Origin: Anolis sagrei
Lineage: Eukaryota > Chordata > Lepidosauria > Squamata > Anolidae
DNA: 64,000 bases
NCBI RefSeq assembly: GCF_037176765.1
Contig: NC_090028.1
Location: forward strand, 20,781,234 to 20,845,233
Direction of reading: 5' to 3'
Shown here piece by piece: positions 50,257 through 61,966 of this stretch. A program made the translations under genes and the position numbers. Each line of letters opens with the position of its first letter. Within the stretch, counting starts at the first letter, position 1. The notes below the pieces were generated by a model that saw nothing but the letters and a program-made list of their open reading frames with translations, was not told where the DNA came from and made no database searches.

Positions 50257-50296
50257 ATGACCTGTCATGACTGCTGGGGATATGGGGAGAAAGATG
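50257..50296 (+). CDS. CA7: CA7 exon 1
   Basis: 40 coding bases from the [16 protein letters not shown] plus one base, then donor GTAAGT. It includes the aromatic WGY motif near the N-terminus of cytosolic carbonic anhydrases. Confidence 0.92.
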
Positions 50297-53200
50297 GTAA
50301 GTTATTTGCATGCCTACCTTCTTCTGATACCAAACTTACACTTTCTTCTCTTTTATGTTCAGGGTATTTTTTGCAATACTTCTTGTAGGTGCATCCCCTG
50401 CTATTGGCATCAGGCAAAGTATGCATGTGGGCACTTAAATGGTCAGTGAAGAAACATCTTTTAAACCATTGTGTAAAAGAAGCATAATATTTCTGCCATG
50501 CTCAGATTGCATTTTAATCTTTGGAGGATACTCTTACAAGTTAATTTTGCACTTGCTAAGCATGAACTATACTATACTATACTATACTATACTATATATA
50601 CTAATATATAGTTTTGCTGAGTTTTGTCCATGATCTGGGTCTTTTCTAAGAGTTTTCAAATAAATAGGGTTGCCTCGTACTCCCCATCTCACTGAGGGCT
50701 CTTCCACATACCATATAACCTAGAATATCAAGGCAGATAATCCCACCAGGAGTCTGTACTGTATATTTGATGTATGAGGGTGCTAGAATTAATTATTTGC
50801 CGGAGCTTTCTCACTTTTTTAGGAATGTTGCCTTCCTAACTCCTATGAATTTGGAAGGCTGACTCTAGTTATTAGTGAGGTCACCAAGACTGAGGTTGGA
50901 GCTACACTGACCTATATCCCAGGGTCTGATCCCATATTATCTGGCAATGTAGACTCATATAAACCAGTTCAAAGCAGATAATCAGTGATCAGATCCTGGG
51001 ATATAGGATAGCGAAGGAGCCTTAGTGAAGGTACATTTCAAATGTGAGGTAATCAAGAACAGTCAAAGTACTTTCTTGGTCTAGTGAGAAATATTTTACA
51101 GAAGGATGCCCATATTTGTGGGGGAAATGTTCCTGGCTGAATCACTGAATGGGGCAAACTAACTGAATCTGTAGATATGATTGAACACTATTACATTATC
51201 CGATGTATTGCTTTTCTTTACCAAAGTACATACCTGTTTAGTTCATTTCCTTCCACTTTCTATGCCAGGAGTGGAAGAGGAAAAGGAAGAATAGGGAACA
51301 GACTGTCCAAACTAGGGTTGTCCAACCACGGAAAAAATTGTTTCTAAACTCGATTCGTTTTTGGGGGTTTTTTGCGTTTCGTTATTTAAAAGAATTCCGA
51401 AATTTTTCTTTTAAAAAGTTCGATATTTACGAAATTTCAGAAATTACGAAACAATTTCGAAATAATAACGAATCGATTCGTTAATGGCGGACGCGATTGC
51501 GCAATACGCTAAAAAACCCTCCAAATGGGACCGGGGGAACTTCTGAAGCTTCCCTCTCCCTCTGTTGTTGACTGTTGGTGTGATAATTTTTTTTTTATCA
51601 CTGATAAAACAAACAACGACTATAAAACTTGCACCAGAAATACAGAAATAATAATGAAATAATAACGAAACAATTTCGAAACAATTACGAAACAATTTCG
51701 AAACAATTACGAAATGAATTGGAAAAATTCGTTTCGTTTTTTAGTTGCTCCTGAATGGTTCAATATCGCTTCGTTATAAAAAAAAATAATGAATTAATAA
51801 CGAATTACGAAATTAACGAATGAAACCGCCCAGCCCTAGTCCAAGCCATTTAAACTGCCTAGGAAATATGTGGGGTTGTGTATTCCTCCCCATCACCCTA
51901 CAATGATGAGATAAAGAAAGGCTGGTGAATATTCTTTAAGGACTCTATGATTTTCTCTTTGATAAGTTACCAATGTGTTTCTTTTTCATGATTCAAATAT
52001 TAGTTTACTTGCAAAGAACTCATTTTAGCAATACTGAACGCATTAAAACTTACGAGTAAACGTACAATCCTTTTCCTTTATTATTCTTCTTTTGCTCCCC
52101 AAAGGCCCTTCTGAGTGGTGCAACTCCTATCCCATTGCCGAAGGCAGCCACCAGTCCCCCATAGATATCATTCCCACGCAGGCTATTTATGACCCCTGTC
52201 TGAAGCCCCTTGGCTTTTCCTATGACTCCTGCTCATCTCTTGACATCACCAACAATGGACATTCAGTCACAGTGGAAGTTAAAGGTGTTGATAATAAAAC
52301 AGGTAAGTGGTGCATGAGATGCTGTCTCCTAAGCTGGTGGTCACTTATCTCTGCTTGACATTCATAGGTTAAATTTTTATATTTTTTTTCTCATAGAGTT
52401 GGAAGAAACCTCAGTTCTTATTAGCAACTTTTAATTACAGCCCAGCAAGCAGGTAGTTTAGTCACTGCAGGCCTTGATATTTTACTGGTGCTTCCAAAAT
52501 TATTAACTCCATCCATTCATCCTTCAATTTTTCCATTCATTCCCACGGAGCATTAAATCCACATCGATCAAATCTGCAGTGATATTTTTGTGACAATACA
52601 GCTCGGAAAATTCACAACAACCCAGTGATTCCGACCATGAAAGCCTTTGAAATACATTTAGGATAGGTGTTTTGAGTCAGTGTCCAAATTAGGTCATTGT
52701 AGGCTTTGAACTTAAAAGTGTTCTGCACTCTTCCTCAGCTTTAAGTGGCAATTACCTTTACTTCCTGTTCTTCAAAATTAGGTAAACTAGCCTTGTGTTG
52801 TAACTCAGGGTAGTTTTCACCTTGCTCCAGACACCACCACACCAAGGCTGTAGGTTTTTTCTAGTTTACTGAGAAAAGCAAAATCAAAACAAAGAAATAG
52901 AAATGCAATAGTTCCATGGGCAAACAGAGACTTAAATGTAAAGGCAAAGTTCCCAAGATTCAAAGCCAAAAACATGAATCATAATCTCTTAGCAATAGCC
53001 AAACAAAGTCCATGGTAAACAGTTGAAAACAAGACCCAAATCCCAGACTCAGGAAGCCAGAAGCGTGCTGCGAAAAGCCAAGGAAAATCCCCAGAAGTTA
53101 ACATGGGAAGAGCAATATTGGACTGACAACAACTGCCTGTCAGCTACAAGACTAAATACCCTTTGTGAACATGAAAGCATTGCGTTGACCTTGGGCACCT

Positions 53201-56200
53201 TTGGCTTCTCGCTTGCTGGCCAAGCGAGTGCTTCTCCAAAGCCTTAATTGCAAACGATCTTGTCTGCTCATTAACTCATTATCCGCAAGGCTAAGCAACC
53301 CCTTATCTGGGTCCAGCTGGGATGGATCCTCCACCTGGCCATGTGGGATTTCACTCTCGCTATCAGTCTCTCTAACTGCAGGAACATTCCTTTCCCCGGG
53401 GAACTGACTTGTGGTTTCTCCTTCAGCAGCCACACTATCAGCCCCATCTGAAACATGTACAGGAATCTGTAGCCTATCAGCCTCCTTGTCATCCTGCAGG
53501 AAATCAGGCTCAGAAGGCCCAAAGTCAGGCTCAGAAGACCCAAACAGCTCAGCTTCATACTCAGAGTCAAGCTGAGACACAACACCTTGCTACATTGATT
53601 TCCCATTATAAGATCTCTTGCAGTGATGAAGGCATGATGGGAATCCATAATACATATATTGGAAAATATATATTGGATGTAACCACATTAGAAATAGGAA
53701 TTAGAAAATATATATGAAATTACAAAGGGACATGTATGTATGCATGAACATCACTTCATTTGGGAAAATATTCTCTTCTTAAAAGCTGCAAATTAGGTGC
53801 CACCAAGAGGCTAGAAAGAGGCCAGGATTTACGAAAGGAATGTCTAAGGCTTCTGGCAGATATCAAAACTTGCACCAAGTAGGGCTTATCATAAGATTAA
53901 TGAGCCTTGCTATCAAGAGGCTTCTTCAGGAGGGACTTATCTTAAGATGGATGGAAGTTCTTGCTATCAGTAGACATTCTGGCGCTATGGGGTACAGGAT
54001 GGTCTTCTTAATGAGCAGCTCTTTAGATAAAGGTGCTTAATGGAAGAGTAGAGGTGTTTAAGTTAAAATATGCTATTGAAGTCAATGTAAAAGTGGAATT
54101 TTGTGATGCACATTGTGAGGCTTGTATGATGCATGCATATTATTTTAAAGGGTATATAAACCAAGGCAATTCTTTGGTTCAGCAAGCTGTTTCCTGGAAT
54201 ACCAGCAGGGCCAATATCCGGTTGGCGCCAACCGAGAATAAACCGTGCTTTTACAGACCTCAGGAACTCTCTTTTGTCTCTTTTCCTCAAACCTGGTTAG
54301 CACCCTCTGGGTTCTTTCACTTAACCAATTACAGATCCAGCTAACCGTAGTTTTGCCTAGCCCACATTGGACTAATTTCCTTGCCAGAAGGTCATGAGGG
54401 ACCTTGTCGAAGACCTTACTAAAATCCAGGTAAACTACATCCACGGCATTCCCCGCATCTACCCAGTTTGTAACTCTATTGAAAAAAGAGATCAAATTAG
54501 TCTGGCATGACTTGTTTTTGATAAATCCATGTTGACTATTAGCAATGACCACATTTGTTTCTATGTGTTTGCAGACCACTTCCTTAACAATCTTTTCCAG
54601 AATCTTGCCTGGTATCGACATGAGGCTGACCGGGCGGTAATTGTTTGGGTCATCCTTTTTTCCCTTCTTGAAGATTGGGACCACATTGGCCCTCCTCCAG
54701 TCTGCTGGAACTTCTCCCGTTCTCCAAGAACTCTCAAAGATGATTGCCCATGGTTCTGAAATGACTTCCGCTAGTTCCTTCAATACTCTTGGGTATAGTT
54801 GATCTGGCCCTGGGGACTTGAACTCATTTAGTGCAGGCAGGTATTCCTGGACAACTTGTTTCCCAATTTAGGGTTGGATGTCCTCTATCCCTCATCCACT
54901 CCATCTTGCTGAGGTTGAAGATGGCTTTCTTTTTGTGAGAAGACTGAGGCAAAGAAGGCATTAAGTAGTTCGGACTTTTTCCTATCCCCTGTCAGTATTG
55001 CTCCATCTTCTCCTCAAAGAGGCCCTATCGCCTCCTTGCTCTTTCTTTTTCTACTGACATAAGAAAAAAGTCCTTTTTATTGTTTTTATGTCCCTGGCAA
55101 GCCTGAGCTTGTTTTGTGCTTTAGCCTTGTGGACCTTTTCCCTACAGGTGTTGGCTATTTGCATTCTTCTTTGGTGATTTCTCCCTTTTTCCACTTCTTG
55201 TGCATGTCTCTTTTGTGTCTTAGCACAGTTAGAAGGTCATGGGCAACCTTGTTGAAGGCCTTACTGAAATCCAGGTATGCTATATCCATGGCATTCCCTG
55301 CATCTATTCAGCTTGTAACTCTATTGAAAAAAGAGATCAGATTAGTCTGGCATGACTTGTTTTTGATAAATCCGTGTTGACTATTAGTAATGACCACATT
55401 TGTTTCTATGTGTTTGCAGACCACTTCCTTAACAATCTTTTCCAGAATCTTGCCTGGTATCAACGTGAGGCTGATCAGACGGTAATTGTTTGGGTCAACC
55501 TTTTTTCCCTTCTTGAAGATTGGGACCACATTAACCCTCCTCCAATCTGATGGGACTTCTCCCAAAGGATGTCTAACTGATGACACCTGCGTGTTAACCA
55601 TATCACTTTCTCATTTGTATTCTGTTGCAGTTGTCAGTGGGGGCCCACTGGAAGTTCCTTACAGGTTGAAACAGTTCCATTTTCACTGGGGGTCAAAGCA
55701 TGACACTGGATCAGAGCATACCGTTGATGGCAAACCTTTTCCAATGGAAGTGAGTAATAAATCTTAGGTGTCTTATACATTTGCACAAAATAAAAATACC
55801 CTCACCCACAGTATGCTAATACTACAATACCACACCATGTGCCTATGAATACTTCCTCAAGATTTATGGAGCCAAAGTTTCATGCAAAATGGTTTTGTTT
55901 TGGGATATTTATAAAAGCAATTTTAATAGCTCTCACCAGTCCAAGGCTTGCAGGTTCCTTAGACTGGGAGTCATTATAAGTACCCCTTATATCTAGCCCT
56001 ATTGGCTGTAGCTACTGGAAATTGTAGTTCAACAGATATGTTTTGAAAAATGTGAATCTCCACTACCATTTGGGAAATGGGATTCATAACCTTTTGGAAA
56101 ACCACTGGTCACAGGAAAGGCATGACCTTGCTAGAGATCATAACCTTTTGGAAAGGCATTCATTACCATTTGGGAAGAAAACCAGGAGTCTTCTGAGAAA

Positions 56201-59200
56201 AGTTAAAAACTTGCTTGAGTCAACCTTCTCCTTAGTGATAGATATCCATCAGCATTCATGCAAAGCAATTGGGTTTCTCAGCTACTTAACTGATATACTT
56301 ATCTATCTCTTTGAACTGTTAGGGACAAAGGCCATTCAGTACTAATCAAGGTAGCCAGTTGCAACATTCACACTTGCCTCAAGCAGACAAGAGTTCTTTC
56401 TCCCACCCTGAACATTTTACAGATATATAAACCCCACTTCCCTAGTTTCCTCACAACCTCTGAGGATGCTTGCTATGGATGTGGGTGAAACGTCAGGAGA
56501 GAATGCTTCTGGAACATGGCCATACAGCCTGGAAAACTCTGAACCCAAACAACCAGTGCTCCAGGCCATGAAAGCCTTCAACAACACGTTAAAAACACTG
56601 AAGCAGTTACAACATCATTAGTCAAATAAAGCACAGGACTTTGTCACTAATTGCTTGTAAATAATGATGCCTGATTGTCCTACTCAGCTTCATTTAGTTC
56701 ACTGGAATGCAAGCAAATATATGAAGTTTGAAGAGGCAGTGACAGCCCCAGATGGCTTAGCAGTGGTTGGTGTTTTCTTAGAGGTAAGATTTATATGCTC
56801 ATAGTCATTGCACTATGTAACATGATTTTTTTCCTGGGTTCTAAATGTAATTTCCTAATTTGTTCTATCATCAAAACATGGGGAAAGTTTATTATTTTGC
56901 AAAATCCTTGTTTTTTTCGGGACATCCTGCAGCACTATTTTGCTATAGCAGTGGTTCTCAACCTTTCTAATGCTGTGACCCCTAAATACAGTTCCTCATG
57001 TTGTGGTGACCCCCAACCATAAAATTATTTTTGTTGCTATTTCATAACTGTAATTTTGCTACTGCTATGAATTGTCACGTAAATATTCGATATGCAGGAT
57101 GTCATAAATTTCATTGTCATAAATTGAACATAATTAATGCATAGTGCTTAATCACAAAAACAATATGTTTGGAGGAGTATGGACAACAGATGATGGTATC
57201 TGCAGTACCTTCAACCAATTCAGCTCTGACTTCCACAGCCGAGACTCTGGAGTGGTTTGGGAGGAATTGAAAGTGAGTTAGGGGAGACGTAGTTCACCTA
57301 CATTTGGAGAGCACTCTGAACCCAAACAACCCTGGATCTGAACCAAATTTGGCACAAATACTCAATATACTCAAAGTTGAGCACTGGTGGAGTTGCGGGG
57401 GATTGATTTTGTCATTTGGGAGTTGTAGCTGCTTAGATTTATAGCTCACCTACAATCTTTGAGCATTTTGAACTCCACCAACAATGGAATTTTACTAAAC
57501 TCCCATGATCAACAGAAAATACTGGAGAGGTTTGGGGGAGTATGGACAACAGATGATGCTGTTGAAAGCATTACAAATCCCGTCATCTGTTATACTTAAC
57601 AATTGATATATAGCAGTGTTAAGCACTTATTTTAAAGTTGAAATATCTTTGATGATGCTCTGTGCTCCCCCCCGACCTGCATGCATGGTGTGGGGGAGCG
57701 GCAGAGGGGCCTTCATGCGCCCTTGGGGCAAGGCCAACGGAGGCAGCCTCGCGACCCCTCCAAAATGGCCAGGCGACCCCCCTGGGGGTCGTGACCCCTA
57801 GGTTGAGAACCGCTGTGCTATAGTTTTTCAATGAATACCCCATCGAGTCAACATAGTTTGTGGCAACCACAAAAACGAAGTTTCTGGAGTAGAACAACTA
57901 CTTCGAAGCAAGGACTGCACAATTAAATAGAAAATAAAACTTTTAAACAAGAAACAGAAAATATTTCATATTTTATTACATATAGTGTTATAGATCAATG
58001 AGGGAATGCAGATTCTCTGGACACAAATGATTACGCTTACCAGAGATGTTTATTTTAGCTTCTTCCTTAAAAAGAATGGTGGATATAATATAAGTTTAAA
58101 TGTTTCCCTACATGTTTTATAGGAGACTGTGGTGGCTCAGTGGATTAAACTGCTAAGATGCAGAACTTGCTGATCGGAAGATTGGCAGTTTGAATTTGCA
58201 GATGGGGTGAGCTCCCATTGTTAGCCCCAGCTTCTGCTAACTTAGCAGTTCAAAAACATGCAAATATGAGTAGATCAATAGGTACTGCTTCTGCACAAAG
58301 GTAACAGCTCTCCACGCAGTCATGCTGGCCACATTACCTTGGAGGTGTCTACGGATAACACCAGCTCTTCATCTTAGAAATGGAGATGAGCACCAACTCG
58401 CAGAGTCTAGACTTAATGTCAAGGAGAAACCTTTACATTGTAGAATTAATACACTTGACTCCACATTAACTACTATGGCCTAATGCTATAGAATTACGAG
58501 AGCTGTAGTTTGTTGCCACACCAGAACTCTTGGGCAGAGAAGGCTAAAGACTATGTAAAAATATAGCTCTCATGATTCCATAGCATTAAGCCAGTGTTTC
58601 TCAACCTGGGGGTCGGGACCCCTGGGTGGGTCACGAGAAGGTGTCAAAGGGGTCGCAAAAGACCATCAGAAAACACAGTATTTTCTGTTGGACATAGGGG
58701 TTCTGTTTGGAAATTTGGCCCAATTCAGTGGTTGGTGGGGTTCAGAATGCTCTTTGATTGTAGGTGAACTATAAATTCCAGCACCGACAACTCCCAATGT
58801 CAAGGTCTATTTCCCCCAAACTCCACCAGTGTTCACATTTGGGCATATTGAGTGTTCGTACCAAGTTCGGTACAGATCCATCATTGTTTGATTCCACAGT
58901 GCTCTTTGGATCTAGGTCAGTGGTTCTCAACCTTCCTAATGCCGTGACCCCTTAATATAGTTCCTCATGTTGTGGTGATCCCCAACCATAACCCTAACAT
59001 TATGAATCACCATGTAAATAATGATCTGCAGGACGCATTTTCATTCACTGGAGCAAATTTGGCACAAATACCCAGTATGCCCAAATTTGAATACTGATGG
59101 GATTTGCAGGGGGATTGATTTTGCCATTTGGGAGTTGTAGTTGCTGGGATTTATAGTTAGCCTGTAAACAAAGAGCATTCTGAACCCCACCAACAATGGA

Positions 59201-61918
59201 ATTGAACCAAAATTGGCACACAGAACTCCCATGACCAACAGAAAATTCTGGAAGGCATTGGTGGGCATTGACCTTCAGTTTGGGAGTTCAAGTTCGCCTA
59301 TATCCAGAGAGCACTCTAGACTCCAACAATGATGGATCTGGACCAAACTTGGCACGGATATTCCATATGCCCAAATGTGAACACTCATGGGGTTTTGGGA
59401 AAATAGACCTTGAGATTTGGGAGTTGTACTTGCTGGGACTTATAGTTCACCTACAATCAAGGAGCGTTCTGAACCCCAACAATGATAGAATTGGGCCAAA
59501 CTTCCCACACAGAGACCCCCACGACCAACAGAAAATACTGTGTTTTCTGATGGTCTTTGCTGACCCCCCTAACACCCCTTCACGACCCCTCCAGGGGTCC
59601 CAACCCCCAGGTTGAGAACCACTGATCTAGGTGAACTACAACTCCAAAACTCAAGTTCAATGCCCACCAAAACTTTCCAGTATTTTCTGTTGGTCATGGG
59701 AGTTCTGTGTGCCAAGTTTGGTTCAATTCCCTCGTTGGTGGAGTTCAGAATGCTCTTTATTTGTAGGATTACTATAAATCCCAGCAGCTACAACTCCCAA
59801 ATAACAAAATCAATCCCACCCCCCAACCCCACCAGCATTCAAATTTGGGCATGTTGGGTATTTGTGCCAAATTTCGTGCAGTAAATGAAAACACACCCTG
59901 CATATCAGATATTTTTATTACGATTCATAACAGTAGCAAAATGACAGTTATGAAGTAGCAACAAAAATAATTTTATGGTTAGAGGTCACCAAAACATGAG
60001 GAACTGTATTAAGGGGTCGCGGCATTAGGAAGGTTGAGAAACACTACATTAAACCATGGCAAAGTGGTGTCAAACTTCATTCATCCTACTGTGTAGATGC
60101 ACCCTAAGATGTTACAAGATGGAACCAGTGGTCATTGATGAGGGATCTGCCATGTTGGGAGGTGTAGTTAGCATATCTGGAGAGCATCTACTGTATTTGG
60201 GGGAAGCTGACCGATCTGAACTGTTATCGTTAAAAAATCCTACTTCCCAAAATCAACATTGTCTTTTAAACATTTAGATTGGAGAAGAACATGCTGATAT
60301 GAACAGATTAACAGATGCCTTATACATGGTCAAATTTAAGGTAAGTTTTCAGCAAAAATGTAGAGTAGGCAAGATGGATGCACGTGGAACTGCATACTCT
60401 GCAAGAAGAATGGTTGATGGTTTTGGTCTTCTCGGTGGTGGCCCCCTGACTCTGGAACTCACTTCCCAGGGGCATCAGACATGCCCCAACACTGGCAGTC
60501 TTTAGGGGGAGCCTGAAAATGTGGTTGTTCCAGTGTGCCTTCCCAGAATAAGGAAAACTCTCAGCAATATGCCCTCAAAATGCATTTTACACTGATTTAG
60601 GATTGACTGCGTTCCCTCATTTCTCTCTGAAAATCCTATCCCAGATATATCCTACCTGTCAAGACCCAGGCGGACCAGCAAGGCAAGACAGCAGTTAAGG
60701 AGTTAAACAAAGGTCTTTAATGTCAATTAACATAACAAAAAGGGCTCTTAAAAGCAGAGCTGTAAACACAAAAGGGCTTGCGGCCAGCCAGAATGTAAAC
60801 AAATGTAAACAAACCAAGTCCCAGTCAGTCCTCGCTGGGAAAAGGAAAGCAGCAAAACACAGGCAGTAAAGCTTGAAGTCAGCAGCAGAAAAACTCAGTT
60901 CATTCCAAATCCAAACAAAACAGCAAACAGCAATCCGCATGAGGAGCGGTCCAACGAAGTCACCAAGGGATAAGCAGAAGCGTAGAGTGGTCCAGCAGTC
61001 CGAGGGTCAGGGCAGGAGATAAGACTCACGAATCCAGTTCCGGCAAGGTCGTCCACACAATCAGGAATCCACGAAGCTGTAAGCAGGAGCTCAGGGCAAG
61101 AGTTAAACACAAGACACACGGTAACACGACACTTTGAACTCTGCAACTAGTCTGCTCCCAAACTGCTCCTTAAATCTCATCCGAGTCGCTGGAGTTACTT
61201 TCAGGTGCATCCATTTCCACAGGTGAATCCTGACTTCTCCATTGCTGCCATTCTGTACTTCGGACTGCATCCTGCAAAGTAGTATCTGAAACCCAAGTGT
61301 CAGTAAAACCCTGGAACTCATCACTAGAAGAGGGAGCATTAACCACATCTAACACTTCCTGGACCTTGGTCCAGTCCAGCTCTTCCTCTTCGCTGTCAAA
61401 CTCCTCACAATCAGCTACATCTTTAAGGCGTTTAGAAACAGATTCCACATCACTATCCGAGCTGCTTGCTACTCGCTTTACACCGCGGTAATCCTCCACC
61501 TCCATTTCCTCGCGAGTAAACCCCTCAAAATCCTCCTCATCCGTAGGCTCTAGGAACAAGTCTCTAATACGCTTCAGCTGTTGCTGAGCGTCTTCCTCTT
61601 CCAAACCTCGTTTCCTTCTACTACTAGTAGTAGGTACATGAGACAGACGCTGAGTCACAACACTACCTCGTTCACGTCAGCATTATTTTTAATTTTTAAT
61701 TTATTACATTTGGCCCGGCCATTGGTTTTAAATGTTTATATGTCACTGTTGATTGTTTATTGCCTATTTTTGTTCATGTTATATATATGATTTGTATTGT
61801 ATTGATTGTTTTATTGATGTTTTGTTATTGATGTTTTGTGTATTGATGTATTCTGGGCTTGGCCTCATGCAAGCCGCACCAAGTCCCTTGGGGAGATGGT
61901 AACGGGGTACAAATAAAG

Positions 61919-61966
<48 letters not shown>

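Larger units (their letters stand above)
58436..60104. mobile_element. MITE split by nested hAT elements
   Basis: Left half TTGTAGAATTAATACACTTG, CATAGCATTAAG; right half ATTAAACCATGGCAAAGTGG, ACTGTGTAGATGCACCC. The halves are partly inverse and are parted by 58592-60046. Confidence 0.7.

Noticed and set aside
54145-54783. 212-codon open frame on the minus strand as a host gene
   Set aside because: CR1 RT motifs throughout; the 3' part runs into unrelated sequence.
61170-61658. 162-codon acidic protein as a host gene on the CA7 antisense strand
   Set aside because: It lies wholly inside a solo LTR bounded by an exact 5 bp duplication.
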